A stretch of DNA of 64,000 bases from Pholiota molesta (lineage: Eukaryota > Basidiomycota > Agaricomycetes > Agaricales > Strophariaceae). Position 1 is the first letter of the stretch. Every line of letters begins with the position of its first letter. Positions 1 through 13,047 of this stretch are shown here, in pieces. A program made the position numbers and the translations under genes. The stretch is from positions 56,908 through 120,907 of the forward strand of contig JACGCK010000136.1 in the NCBI GenBank assembly GCA_014925825.1, written 5' to 3'. The notes below the pieces were generated by a model that saw nothing but the letters and a program-made list of their open reading frames with translations, had not been told where the DNA came from and made no database searches.

Positions 1-3000
1 GTGCCTCGGACATAAAAAACAACGGTGAACTGTATCTCAGAAACAAGCTTGCGTGCAGAACAAAGGAGTCAAATATGTAAGTTGATAGATCGAATGCTCA
101 GCTCGTTGTGTTAAGATATTAATAATGCTCATGCTCGCTCTCGCAGGAAGCCCAGAATTAAGGTGGGGGTATGTAGATTGACCCAAGAAACCAAACTTTA
201 CAAACGAAGGAGAAATATACGACATCTTCTGGCGCATGCGCACTCAAATTGCGTCCGCCAGGTCCGTGAATTTGGGAAAAACAAATAAGCTACTCTACGC
301 ATGTAAGTATCTAAAGTGCCCGTTCTCAAATAAAAGATTAAGGCTAGGCCGCACGGAATCATATCATCAGCCATGCACAGGATAGTGACTCGGAGGAGCA
401 GTTGATGTAATAATGTGCGCGCGAGAGGAGACATAGTGTGCCTTCCTACATGGCTGACCAGGCCACGTTTGCTGCTCGACGTATAGTATACGGGCGCACC
501 CTCCTGTACCCGACGTATCGTCTCGCCCTGTGCGGCTTTGGCTATGCAGAAGAAAAGGAACAGAATACATAGATCAAAATGGGGGGGAAAAAACATATCT
601 TAGAAGTCAGAATTTGAAAAGCAGATTCAACGTCAAATAAAGCGCGTCCGACACACCCTATGCCCTAGTTCCATCTCCATCGCACTTGTCGGGCTATGGT
701 CGAGTGTTCGTACATTGAGCACGGGAGCGTGTTTTGTTGATATTGTCGAATTTGTGCGAGCGCCTAATTTGCTGGTCGGTGTGCCGTGTGCATTCTCACG
801 CCGTGTTTGAGATCCTAAGCCATCGCAAAAGGAGGTGGGAGTACGAAAATTTGATAATTGATAACCATTGTGATAGGGAGAAGTGTAATTGGGTCAGCGG
901 GTAAAAGGTATGTATGAAAGAGAATAAATATTCTTATCGATCGTTGAGCAATCGTTGAGCATGAGCTCGCGCGGCTTGATCGGCATCACGTGGGAAGGTG
1001 GACTTCGCGCCGCGTCGACGAGCGCGCTGTCCATCTCCTCCACAGTAGCTTGGTTTCGTTCGTTCGTTGGGAGGCCGTTGCCCCGAGCTCTCGCCGACCC
1101 CAATGTCTGGACCTCGCTCCGTGGGTGTCGGGCCACCGGCTCTTGGGTGTTTAACGCGTACTATTTCCTTAGATTATCCACTATATTCCTTTGGACCTAT
1201 ATGCAATGCCATTTATAAACCCATCGCTATTCCCACCCCACCACCGGTTCGGCGTACGCCGCACAACTGCATTGGCTTGGATGCAGGACGTTTGGATACC
1301 GTACGTGTTCGTCAATAATAGGTTGGGTTTAGACGCCTCGCGGACGGATGACGCACGCGCGCACGCACGCACGCCCGACGAGATCGAACCCTGACTCAGG
1401 CGGGCCGACCAGGATCGACACCCCCGCGACGGCATCCCATCCCCACCCCGACCGCGGCAGCGCACTAGCGGCGCGCCCATCGCGCAGGCGTCCCACCGCC
1501 GACGCTGGTTCGCGCCAGGACTCGTGTGCGTCCTGATCGCCATCATGTCTGCTTGCATCACCCATCAGTGATATCGATACCGCCCGATCTGTGATGTGAC
1601 GCGTGCAGGAGTTTGGGAGGAGGAGGACCCACAAGCGTAGTAGTGCTATGAGCCCCAAGTGCTAAGTACTCTCGCACATCGATCGTAGATCGTCCCCATG
1701 GAACGCCTCGTATCACATCCATCCCGAGGCTGCGCAGGCCTGAGAACGAATGCTCCAGAACCGACCGCGCGTACCAACCATAAGCTCCGAGAGAGAAGCC
1801 TACAGACGCCATCGACCACAAAACTATGTATAGGGACAGGTCGCGTTGAGAAGCTCGTCTACTAAGCTACCCAGCAGACCCAGCCATCTCGGGCCGTATT
1901 TTACATGTTCCCATATACAGATGCCAACTTGAGCAATCTTTCGCGTACGCTCTTCCATCGCCCATACCGGAGTGCCCTCAAACGTATAGAGATTTCACCA
2001 GAACCATTTTCCGAACTGGCTGGACGCCTTATCCATATTTCCAGTACACCACATCAGATCCCCACCGCCACTGAACATGTCAATGAAACCTGCACCACGA
2101 AGCACGTCTGCGCTTCCACCCCGATCCGTCGCCTGCTCGCAGGCCACACACACACGCCTCCAACCTGACCGCACCCCCACCTGCCGCCCATCCGCGGCCC
2201 ACCTGCCTGCCACCCCCGCGTCCAAAAGCGGGAATTCACCAAGACGAGCCATGGCGTTCGATCGCCTGCAGTGCACGCTGCGTGCAGCGTGCCCCCCGGG
2301 GGGCTTCGATGCGGCCAAAATAGGACGCCCGTCTCGGTTCTGCCGCGGCTCGCGAGCGAGGGCTGGAGCGTTATCGTCCCCATGACCCGCCCTGCACATT
2401 CCGAGGGAGCCCTGGCCCCGCATCCGACCTATGTCATCATTAATTGCGCCGCATTCGCCCAGCCTCGCGGCGTGCGCGAGGCTGGGTGGGCTCGTTCCCT
2501 CCCTGGTGTATTTACGGCGCCTTTGTCAGACGTTCTGCTTATCTTCCCGTAGAATCCAATTGGGCCACCAGCGCACCGGGGTAGGAGAAGGGTGCGTACG
2601 TGTAGGTACGTATCCGCTACTCTGGACTGATCAGTGGGGCGTTCGTCGCAGCGCCAGCTCGATGCGGTTTGGGAGGATAAGCGCTTGTGCGTAATCAACG
2701 CAGTGCAGGGCGCTATTGTGCGTTCCCCATCGATAAGGTACACTGCCTCTTCATGGACTTGATTTCCTCCCGGTTCAAGGCGTTGACCGACAAGTGTTTC
2801 GAGTGCGCACTGTCGGATTCTATGCTCTGATTTTCCCTCGGCCGGCGGCGAAAAACTAGGCCAACGCTGCTCCATCATATTCACTACCCTCCGTATCGTG
2901 AGTTGAAGGAGACTTGATATCGATTTTTCTATAGAAGCAAGGAATGCGGTACGATCCGCCGATTCGTTCCTTGGTTTCCTGTCAATGATTTTTATGAGGT

Positions 3001-5664
3001 CAACACACTGTTACCGACCTATAAAATGAATCGTCTGTCTAATCAACAAACCGCGAGATTCGCGAAGATGCATGGCCACACGCGTGCCTGCCATTGTGGG
3101 GAAAGGCTGGCCCACATTTGAGCTGACAAGATCCATGTTAAGACGTCTTCTTTGTTGTGTACACTAAGCCTGTTTTAGTAGATTGTTTTCGTACTTCGCT
3201 TACCTCGCTTCCTCACAAACTATCACAGTGGTCAATCACACGAACACACTAAGCATCAGCGAGGCTTGGGTATTATTGGAGGCTTGGTATCCATCCATCC
3301 GCTGAAGCGTTACTCCTATTGGCGATTGAGCTTTTTTAATTTGGAAAAGAATATACAGCCATCTGTAGAAGACTCGTGCAAGGCCATCAAAATAGACAAC
3401 AAACGCGTTCAAATCCTATGTTTAACAATCGACGATTACGGTCAGTTATAGCCATCTTCAAGTCTTCTACAATCAAGTTTGAAAAGGTGAAACACTGGTT
3501 CATTCCAGCACGTTGAACATATATGCATCGGTCATGTGGGTGAAGTATGGTTCTCAATCGGTAGGTACGAGTTTTACGAGTATGCTTAGGCTTAGCCTCA
3601 CCACTTACACATTTTAGAGACTCTAAATGTAAAGTATTCAGAGATCTGATGCAAGATACATCTGTATTAAATACATCCTGAAAGCTATGTTTCGTCAGTC
3701 CTCTTGATTGACCATACTTGATAAACCCTCCAGCGCGTTGGACATTTTACATGTAGATTACGCATCCAAGCAGGCGCTGTTTACGCATACTTAATATAAA
3801 GTCGCCCAATGAGTTAATGATAAACATTGAGCTCTCCTTTGGGATCCTGATCTAGCCATCAGTTGTCTTTCCGTTTGAGTGGCACGTACACCGGCTAAGA
3901 GGTCCTACACCGCTGTCCCGATGCTTGTTGATTGCTGCGCATCCGTGGTAAAGATAGAAATGCTCGCGCTCTATGTCTTTCCAGCGGTTCTTGGGGGTCT
4001 GACGCGCCATCTGAGAAATGATGCGAATTTAGCGCGAGCAGTTTGGCTCGATACCCAGTTCGTTTTTGGCTTGCGAAGCAAGGTTATAAGCGGTTCCGAC
4101 TATGATGCCATATCGTCCGACTTTTGGCTCGCGATGATAGCAGCGCTGGTGATTTTCATGTCTTGAATCGCAGCTGCCTGGAGGTGCTCCTACTCCCACT
4201 GAAACTTACGCACGCGTAGACTTATCCTGCAAGCGGCGATCGAAGATCTGCCTTTGAACAGCTCCATTTCCTTTGGTATACTGGGTCATGGCAGATTGTG
4301 AATGGCGTAAATACTCCCCAAGTTGTGCCGCAGGGCTTCATGTTCAGCACTGACCTAAGCCTAATAGCACCAATTCTTAGCATGCTGGCAAACGTTCGTG
4401 CGAATGAATTGCATCCCGACACGGAAGTGGAGATTAATGAGAGCTCTGGATGCTTTACGCCCGCATCATTGTAGTCTATAGCCCATAAGTAGGCCTACAG
4501 CGCTGAGGTCATGTGAACACGCCGACAGCGCTCTTCCCGTATCCTGCGGTGATGAAGTCAAGAGATTTCAGTTGTTACAGTCCATTCGAATTTTGAGGCA
4601 TATAATCCTACGGCATGTGCGGATGGAGACAAAACCTTGATTTGCGCTCAGCCGCCCTTTATACACCTTACTAATTATTATTATTGCCTGCCCGAGGTAT
4701 CGCGTATTCTGGCTCATTCTCTTGGGTAAGGGTAACGTTCTAACCTATTCTAACGGCATCATTCGTAAAAGAGGCTTTCCAACAGTTATTGCCGACGATG
4801 GAGAGTAAACTAGAATCGGAGCCAATATTTCTGTGGCCGTTAAAGACTATCAGGCATCCTTTGAATATGAAAACCGTTTCTTCGAGCAATCATCGCGATG
4901 CTTATGGACTCTAACTTCAGATAATATGTACTAAAGATAGATTCCATCACCCCGTGAGAATAAATAAATTCGGCACCTATGGGTAACATGAAGCCGGACC
5001 GCTGGTAGCCAACTGCTCTTCTTTCTTTCTGTCATACCTGATGTTTATCGATTTTTATCAATGTCTTGTGTGAACTGTTCCGCTTATTTCATGTCGAGGT
5101 TAGAATCCAACCCAGTCAACTATCGTTGGAAAACTCCTGAAAATCTCTCTAACAAGCTTCCTGATGTGACTAGTCAGACGATCGCCTTCGAATTCGGATC
5201 CTTGTCAGCAATTTTATCTAGTCAACCACGCTTATGAACTGCGCAGGTTCCGATCCATTTTTAAAGTTATGGTGTGAGCCTGTGAGGCGATATTCTCTAA
5301 ATAACTCCTACTCAGATATACTTCCGTCGATATGTGCATAGGACCGAATTTTGAAGGATAGCGATGATTGCTGAACGCGTTCTGTTAGCTCTCAACTCTC
5401 CAATGTGAATCATTATGCTAGGCCAAGGGTTATTCCCGAATCTCAGTATCTTCAAGACCTCACTGAAGTTTGAACTCCATTGGGCAAATCCTTCAGTAGC
5501 ACGGCATGGTTACATCTTGACATCTGTCATAGAACCACGAACTCCGTGATCTCGAGGGTAAGAAGAACTGGGCAACGTCAAAATGTGTTTTGCTTCCTTC
5601 CTTCACGAGGTGCTGCACCAGCGGCACCTACCCCGCTGTAATTCTCTAGCACTCAGCGCCCACC
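1..5664. other. No supported gene; intergenic or decayed sequence
   Basis: I see no ORF here with a recognisable motif and splice structure. A GC-rich block (about 890-2700) has short overlapping frames on both strands and a CACG/CGCG-rich run near 1348-1378. A second moderately GC-rich patch (about 3880-4440) could be an old coding relic, but neither strand gives a family I recognise. The rest is AT-rich. The 5.2-5.66 kb part should contain the promoter of the gene starting at 5665. Confidence 0.5.
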
Positions 5665-7148
5665 ATGGTTGCTATCAGCGAAGACATGCCGTTTTTCGTC
5701 CAGTCCAACGCTAACCTCGGCGCCGTGGAGATTGCGACCTTCTTGGGCCTGGTATTGTTCGGTGTATCGCTGTCACAAGGCTATACCTACTTTCTTCGTA
5801 GCGCTGGCGATCCCTTTCGACTCAAATTATTCGTACGTCTTCAATTACTCCACTCCCAATGACCCATTCTAACATTGTCAACTAGGTCTTTATTTTACTG
5901 TAAGTCACGTTTACACGTCATCTATATCTCGACGGGGAGATGACATTGTGCATCTCAGGTTAATGGAAAGCTTTCACTCATTTACGGCGTCTCATACAAT
6001 CTATTATGATACTGTGTCGAGATACAAGAACCCTGAGATAAACTCATATTCACTTTCGGCCAACGCTGCAACGGAAACCCTCATTACCGTGATGGTTCAG
6101 GTATGTGATATACTGCACAGGCTGGTCATTTTCCGACGCTCATATCGTGACACCTGTCCTTGTAGTGCTTTTTCTCGCAACGAATATATCGTCTTTCGGA
6201 AGGAAAGCTGCCAATCACCATCGCATGCTTCGGTCTAGCCATCCTTCGCTTCGTCTTCGGCCTCGCATTTTCAGCGGAATCTGTGATAGATGTACATCGC
6301 ACTCCAAACTGGGTGGTGTTCGTCACCAAGTTTAACTGGTTGATTACCACGACATTAGCTGTGGGAGGGTCCGCGGATATTTTGATCGCTGCTTCTATGG
6401 TGTATTACTTGCGCAAAATGGTTTCACCGGGTAATATGAAATCGTACGTGGCATATTAGGTCGATTTACTCCATCTATTAACAAATTTTCAGGACAACAG
6501 CAATCTTGAATCGTCTGGTACGATGGTCTCTGCGTAAGGTGGATCTTTGACGAGATAATTACTGGTACTGACAGTGCTTTTCTAGAGACCGGGCTTCTTA
6601 CAAGGTCAATTCAACGGTTACAATACGAACTTGTATACTGAGATCCCCTGATACAGCCTTACATCATTAACAGTTATCATATTCGTGATTACACCCTCCA
6701 ATTTCCGTCCCCGAAACTCACTAACCTGTCTCGCGGTGTAGTTCCAGGCAATGGCGAATTGTAAGCCTTATCCTTCGCTATGTATACGCCTTCCTCACGT
6801 TTCGTACAGTGGTTTGGTTTGCATTATACGTTATCCTGGCCAAATGTAAGCTTTTGCTAGTCCAATACCTCACCAATTTGCTAACAAACTCCCTTCTTCT
6901 TCAAGTATACTCGAATTCGCTACTTGCTTCGTATGTCATGCGATCCTGGCTTTTCGGCCTGATTTTAGCTGACGATATCATGCAGACTCAATGCACGACC
7001 GCAGAGGGGGCACACTCACGCGACAAGTAGATCAAGGCAGCAAGCCGCAATCAGCACGCACATGGACTTCGAAGCTATGCCGCCGCCGGTTGGGGTGAGT
7101 GCAGATTCACTCTTGTTTGCTTTACCGGGCGGCGCTCAAGCATGGTGA
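5665..7148 (+). CDS. DUF6534-like multi-pass membrane protein (11 short exons)
   Basis: Function unknown. It belongs to the large DUF6534-type integral membrane family of mushrooms. Exons read as 5665-5832, 5886-5899 (only 14 nt), 5959-6100, 6166-6443, 6493-6533, 6586-6604, 6657-6684, 6742-6760, 6810-6845, 6906-6930 and 6986-7148, all with GT-AG borders, giving about 310 residues. Visible family features are the first hydrophobic segment ending in GVSLSQGYTYF, an LNRLVRWSL stretch, a TGLLTS turn, and the late block LAKLYSNSLLASLNAR just before a hydrophilic tail. Exon phases and sizes match the paralogue at 13048-14718 almost exactly, which is the main support for the model. The 3' end is the weakest part: one more intron at GGGTGAGT (about 7101) is possible and would lengthen the tail to about 7320. 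Confidence 0.8.
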
Positions 7149-7768
7149 TGGGCATAGATATCCTTCGAACTCGCCGACTTGTCAATGTCATCTGGATCCG
7201 GTACCGGCGAATTCCCATCACTCGTATGTCCTCTAAATTCACTCCAAATATGGTTTTGGTCTTACTCAGATGCACAATGTTCGCAGCATGAACCGCATTC
7301 GCGGCCTCCGAAGGAGCAATAGCCCCCAAGGGCATAGTGTACAACATAACAGTAGATTCTTCGAGCCAAGGGTACTGCCTGGGTGTTGCGCGAATACGCC
7401 GCTCATGTATTTGTATTAGAGTTTCGCCGTTTTTATCTCGATTCAGACTCTCGGGAGAACTACCCTGATCCGTCGTCCGACTAATAAATCTAAGATATTC
7501 AAAAAACCAAGGCTCGCTCGATTGCTGTGTGCTGGGAAAACTCTCAATTAGTGCTTATGGCGTCAAGGAGAGATCTTGATCAATGCAGAGACATTACATC
7601 AATCATAAAAAGACGTCAAACATATAGATTGATCAATATCATAGGTCCTCTCCGTTGCCTCCTCCGCCATATTCCGCAATCCAATAGGCCGCTGAAGACG
7701 TAGACTATCCTTGACGGCTAGCTTTCGCAGATTCAGAATCAGGCTCGAAGCCTATTGTTGATGATGAT
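7149..7768. other. Intergenic between convergent membrane-protein genes
   Basis: This is the space between the 3' ends of two convergent genes. It is AT-rich in its second half, with short TTGATCAAT-type palindromic words around 7570-7640. No further ORF is supported. The first 170 bases may be an extra terminal exon of the upstream gene. Confidence 0.45.
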
Positions 7769-8934
7769 TCAGCGTTTTATAGGGGTCTGCAAAGCAAAGG
7801 CATGATTACTTACCGTCATCGAGATAATGGATAGGTACCATCTGAATTTAGTTAGATAGTATAGTGCGCAGCATAAGCGTAAAATAATTGGGGTTGGAGA
7901 CTATTTGCACTTACGAGAAGGCGGCTCGGGCAAAATCGAGCTTGAGATTTCGGAGCAATTCATGTGTTAAGAGAATTGCGGTGACGGCTGCGGCCAATAT
8001 CAATATATTTGGGCGGAAATCGCACGAATCCATACTACTCACCAGTCACAACCAAAAACACGACAACTCCCTCTCGAAGCAACAACGATGTCAGAGGGGT
8101 TTTTGATAACCGCCCGTCCCACGTAAGCTTGTACAAGCTCATAGCGAAGATGACAAACTGGATTTGACCGGCGCCCAGCCTAAATCGTGGTATAAGTGTC
8201 ATCAGTAGAATATGGACTGTCTTTCCTACTGACCCGAACATGAACAACGAGAGCTTGTCCAGTTTCGGCGGACTACATCCTTGGTGTTGAAGGAGACTTC
8301 GTATCACCAAGGCGATCCCAACGAGTTCAAGAACCACAGCTAAACCGTATACAGCATAAAGAAAGTATTTGATCTTGAGGCTCTGTTTATACAGTGCGTA
8401 TACTGAAAGGTTATGCATGAGCCGGTCAGACAAGTGACTCGCAGAAACGAAAGGAACATTACCTCGAATCAGTAGGATTACTTCCAACATGATCAAAGAG
8501 ACATGGGCGATCACGGTCTTGAAGACGAATATTCCGCTACAGTTACCCATGCTCGCTAGTCTGACTACAACACCATAGGAAAGGAGTTGGTTGACTCTGG
8601 GGATCGTTTCGAGAGCGGGAGGGCATCCATAACATTGATGAGCAACGCAAAGAGGAATGAACGGCACTACGCACATTTGAGCTGCCAGCATGACGTAGCG
8701 CGAGCAGAAGTATAATGCTTTGACGAAGGTGATCCTTCCTCTAGCAGAGTACCGCTTCGAATCAGAGCTTACTTGATGTTGGAAATGACGAACGTACATC
8801 CACAGATATTGCACTTCATCGCTCAGATGAAGAACCAAGTCCCATGTTTGAACGGTCAATGCTCCAACTGCATAGCCATGCGCCCGACAAGTGTTGAACG
8901 TTGACCGTGAATTAGATGATGAATTAAACGGCAT
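7769..8934 (-). CDS. DUF6533-like membrane protein
   Basis: Function unknown. The N-terminal part has the DUF6533 pattern: a hydrophobic start followed by WDLVLHLSDEVQYLW, and then KALYFCSRY. Several more hydrophobic segments follow. Plausible introns on the - strand include one at about 8403-8462, which joins LLIRG to VYALYKQSLKIKYF. Another joins FMFG to LGAGQIQF, a third follows FLVVT at about 8036, and a last one comes before WYLSIISMT. The start is set at the ATG at 8934, but an upstream first exon cannot be excluded. The stop at 7769 assumes read-through of the last possible donor. It lies between the two DUF6534-like paralogues, in opposite orientation. Such families often cluster in these genomes; a shared role is only a guess. 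Confidence 0.7.
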
Positions 8935-9260
8935 ATTTGAACATCAAGAAATTATACACACCTGATATCAAGCCCGGTACCAGAGGTAATTGATGGTCCC
9001 AGAATGATACATCGCTGCCAGTGATCAAGTTCATGAACATATGGACACCCTATACCGCAGAGCGGAGAGAGAAGAGATCAGGAAGGCAGATGTGGAAGTT
9101 CGACTCACTGATATCCAGACTATACTTATATTGAGGAATATAAGGGAATATGCGACCTTCGGACGATAGTGTTCTGGAATTGTTTCAAATTCTCGGAGTT
9201 CGTTGGACCCTGCAGGCACTAAATTGACAGCCATCAATACACTTTAGATGTTCTCAATGT
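8935..9260. other. Upstream region of the DUF6533-like gene
   Basis: It contains short open stretches on the - strand but no motif or convincing splice pattern. It probably holds the promoter or an unrecognised first exon of the gene at 7769-8934. Confidence 0.35.
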
Positions 9261-9270
9261 AGCTCCCAGC
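9261..9270 (+). repeat. Left target-site duplication of the 9271-9889 element
   Basis: AGCTCCCAGC, repeated identically at 9890-9899. Both copies lie exactly 12 bases outside the perfect inverted-repeat arms. Confidence 0.65.
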
Positions 9271-9889
9271 GAGTCTATACACGATTGGTCTTTTAAGATC
9301 CCATCAAACGACCCTTCAGCGTCCGAAAGGACGTCATCCCGTAAGTCCTGCTGATGGCTCGGCCCTCCGCCGCAATGGAGTACAATATCTGAATATAATT
9401 CGAAGGGTCTTGCCAAACTAGGGGCAAACAGCCCTCTTGAGGCGAGAAAATCATAGCATGAAGCTTGCCGAGAGCGGCCGGATTGATGCCGTTGACGCGT
9501 TTGTGACGCGCGGGCGCCAAATGTCTCAGTCCCGGCGCCAACCCGGCACGCAAGCGCATCACATTGAACGGGCGGAGTTTTACACGCAAAAATGCGCTAT
9601 ATGTGCGCTTCAACGTTCGTACGGTACACGGCATACATAGCAGGCATATTTTCTTATGGTGGGAGTAGAGATACAAGGGGGGATAAGGTATATTTTGCTG
9701 ACTTCAATTTGTGGGAATACTGACAAATAAATCTGGTACCTAAACGGGATTGTCGGATGCATGGGAATGCGGCAGGTCAATGGCACGGGCGGCAAGCACG
9801 GCTTGCGATGGGATCAAGGGTTGAGGACCCTTTCGTTCTAATTTGGGCCAATTTGATGGGATCTTAAAAGACCAATCGACTGTAACCTC
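9271..9889. mobile_element. MITE-like element with 10-bp flanking duplication
   Basis: A perfect 26-bp inverted repeat lies at 9283-9308 and 9852-9877 (it begins GATTGGTCTTTTAAG). Outside each arm there are exactly 12 weakly matching bases, and then the same direct word AGCTCCCAGC at 9261-9270 and 9890-9899. That geometry is what a transposed element with imperfect terminal inverted repeats of about 38 bp and a 10-bp target-site duplication would leave. The element is about 619 bp and has no transposase frame, so it is nonautonomous. Duplications of 9-11 bp are typical of Mutator-like (MULE) elements, so that superfamily is my tentative assignment. Confidence 0.75.
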
Positions 9890-9899
9890 AGCTCCCAGC
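9890..9899 (+). repeat. Right target-site duplication of the 9271-9889 element
   Basis: AGCTCCCAGC, identical to 9261-9270 and in the same orientation, as expected for a duplication made on insertion. Confidence 0.65.
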
Positions 9900-9937
9900 A
9901 GGTTCCCTTTCGCCAATTCTGAAGTCGACGAGACACT

Positions 9938-10700
9938 GGGTGACTTTCCATAACGCTAACTTGAATTATTTAGAATATCTAACTCTAAACACAGTCCTTC
10001 GCCGAGTTGCCGATGATGATATAACCACCGAACTGTCAACTTGAATATCAGTTGACAGGTCTAAACCTCAAATCTAGAGGAGGCCCCTCACCCCCCTCTT
10101 CCAAATTTTGAGACGTTGCGAGCTGTCATTTTTGACAGGTCGGGACCCTGCCACGCGTTATAATTGCCTATTCTGTCATGCTTGGCATGCGGCACTTCGG
10201 CATCATTACAATATACATAGCACTGAGCTCTTCAAGGCTCTTCGACATCGATGCGATTGTTCTGCTTAGTGACTACATTGCCTGTAATCTACTCTTTTTC
10301 CTAATTTATTGCTGCATTTCTCCGTTTAATATGTGTGGTTCCCCTTTGTTTGACTGAATCTTTCCTTACTCGCAGTGCTCTCTATTCACCGTTCTCTAGC
10401 GCTCAACTAGCGCTGATAAAGTTAAGTATCTGGAGACTGGGCCTCATTTCCTCTTCGTCCAATCCTTTGTCCTCTATCTCGATACCATACAGATTGGAAA
10501 CAGAGCGGGATCCTTGAGGAAACGAGGGTTAGATATGGTGTTGATATGGCTTATCAGATTGAACATTAATTCAAGATATTGATCTCAAATCAGTAATTTT
10601 GGGCGTTGTGGAAATGTAAATATTCGTGCTCAAACTCCGACTGACATCGCTTAGCTTTCAAGTTCTAAATAATTCAAGTTATCGTTATGGAAAGTCACCC
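9938..10700. mobile_element. Second MITE-like inverted-repeat element
   Basis: A 38-bp inverted repeat with one mismatch lies at 9938-9975 and 10663-10700. Each arm begins GGGTGACTTTCCATAACG or the same with one change further in. The bases just outside read ACT on both sides, compatible with a 3-bp target duplication. The 763-bp interior has no transposase frame. It contains two small hairpins built on CTGTCA/TGACAG words, near 10035-10060 and 10123-10140. The 3-bp duplication and GGG ends would fit a PIF/Harbinger-like nonautonomous element, but this is weaker than the structural call. Confidence 0.7.
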
Positions 10701-13047
10701 ACTTACTGTCTAACCGTTTCTTAATTTCGGACTAATTTAAGCGCCAATTGGAACAAGTGATTTTCATTATGACAGTCGACCGACCGTGCCCTCCTTCAAA
10801 TCGAGGATCTGCGAAAGTTGTGCGAAAGGTTGCTGACTATCAAACTCCGATTTACAGCTTTCGTCCTGGACATGTCGACACGAAGGTAATTTTTGCAAAG
10901 AAGACGGTATATGTATTCTGTGGGTAGAGGAGAACTGCGTAGTAGCTCAAAGACTGTTAACGTTGACGCCGACGTTGGTTAGTTTGAGTGTTGTGGTTGT
11001 GTTGTGGCCCTGCGCAAGTTCGAGCTCCGAATATTAGGTCCGACTCGGCAACGACCGTGTAAATACCGGCGACAATTGTCAGCTTTCTTCCATGCGACTT
11101 CGCGAATCCTCGCGACCAGGCGACTTCCGTTGCAGATTTCCCGATGAAATATCTAACCCTATCTAACCATCCTGAATGACTTCGATGATAGAATAACAAG
11201 TCCATTCAGTCTCTTCTACCCACTTGGCAAGCATGCTATGTTTTGCATCTCGTTCTTGTTTCGTTCTACTCCCCCGCTCAAACCCCGCTTCGCTGTGCTG
11301 CCTTTTCGGGACGAGAACTTTCTCGTTCGCTTTGTTCAACATGCCGTTAAACGTTTGGACTTGGGGGACACGGAGCCGTTGAGCTAACGCATATTCCCTG
11401 CGAGACGTCTGCCGTCAGTGGATCAGCTTCTAGTGTCCCTTGTGCTATTGAATTGTTCTTGCATAAATGGCGTTCGGCCATGCTCCGCCGTGTCGTGAAC
11501 ATCGGGACCAAGGTGACACCAAGCTGCTGCGTTTGTCTGCCTTCCAGTGTGGCACTGCCTTTTCGCTCCCTCTTTTTTCTTCCGTTTTATGGTGCGTTCG
11601 CTCATCCGACCTTCCTGCTCTTCCGCCTTTTATTTTCTGTCACCCATCAGCCTTTTCGCACACTCCTTTTCTCCGATGCAATTTACATTGGCGAATGATT
11701 ACAAACTCCATTGTCCTAATGAAGCAATCTTATTCGAAAAGAATCGTGTGCTAACATGAGTTCATCTTCTACATAGGTAGCTGACACCCTATTTTCCTCT
11801 TCATCGAATCGTCTTTTCGCCTTGTCTAATATGTCTTTATTTTCTATCAAAAACAGAGATTCCTAGGCTTTGGTTACAGCGTATCCGACATGTACGTGGC
11901 TGTTTTTTTGAAACCCTGCATTTACTTCTACCTTGTACAATTCTTCGATCATCACGAGTTTTGAGCGCCAATGATGACATTTTTTTTTACTTACCACGAG
12001 TGCTTGCTATCAACGAGCAGGCTCCGTGAGTTAACCTGCCATAAATCTGACACGTCGCGGCGTATGTTCTACCGCCTTTATTGTGTTTTCTCTTCTATCA
12101 CAAAATTGTGTGTTTGAACATTTACTAATCTTCTTCTGTAGTGTGCGTATGGGCGTACGTATAGCAGGTAAGGTAGCCGTTAAACCGCCACAACCCAGCA
12201 ACCACATAATTCAACTTCCTTACGGTGGGCGCAAAGCGATGTAAAATATGAGCTGCATACCATCTGCATGTACGTTCGAGTACGTTGAAATAAACCTTTT
12301 TGAACCGGAACCCCCCGTTATACATCTTTTCTCTCTACTGACGCACAATCTTCCTACGTCGGAATTCGCCAGAGATTCTTTCTCTTCCGTGGACAGTTTG
12401 GTTGCAGACTCGATAGCATGTCGATGACACCAGGCGCTATTCGTTTAAGTATAGTTTGACAAGCTGCGCCCTTAGAGAGGAGTCGAGGATAGTTGTGCTT
12501 TGACTGGTGAGTCGTCGAGTTTGACATGGCGTTATCATATCTATGATCTCAACGCTGATCTGTTTAAGGTTTGGGATCATAAGGCGCAATTATTTTTATG
12601 ATACCTTGTCTTTGACTCTTTGCCTTAATTATAACCACGGCTATTCCCTTTGGCATATGCCAATCGGTTCTGATCAATTATGAGAGTGTGAGAGTTTCTC
12701 ATTCTTTTTTCCCGCCGAACTGACAAGCAAATGGCATATCCATTGCTCAACACGAGGAGCAGCGACCTAATCCATAACAACTGGACGACACATTATCCCT
12801 TGTCAGGACCGAAGGCAGGTTCTTTCGCATGCAACATCGACGTTCAAAGAAAATAACCATGAGAAAGAATGCAGCGGTGTAAGCAGAGCTTTTATCTTCT
12901 ACTCCTTCCCACTACACCGACTCAGGTCTGTCTGACTTAGAGCTTGACGCTCGAGGCGCCAAGGACACAACCTCTGCTACAAAAGCTGGTCTTCGGAAAG
13001 TATAATCCGGCATTGTATCGACACCGTATCCTTCCTGAGAAGATAAT
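10701..13047. other. Intergenic, no supported gene
   Basis: Short frames occur on both strands (for example about 10957-11205 and 11453-11750) without recognisable motifs. Part of 11760-12320 resembles 22060-22570 at scattered words (GGTAGCTGAC, CCACGAGTGCTT, TCTGACACGTCGC in the same order), suggesting an old dispersed repeat. The last few hundred bases should include the promoter of the gene at 13048. Confidence 0.4.

Noticed and set aside
1181..1821. Overlapping - strand frames in the GC-rich block
   Set aside because: No domain, no consistent splice sites, and equally long frames on the opposite strand.
3879..4422. Possible gene relic (95-codon + frame and 66-codon - frame)
   Set aside because: Hydrophobic but with no recognisable family and no supporting exon chain.
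8735..8790. Intron within the DUF6533-like N-terminal region at GTAAGCTCTG
   Set aside because: The donor looks good, but the nearest acceptors give a frame that loses the following KALYFCSRY motif, whereas reading through keeps it.
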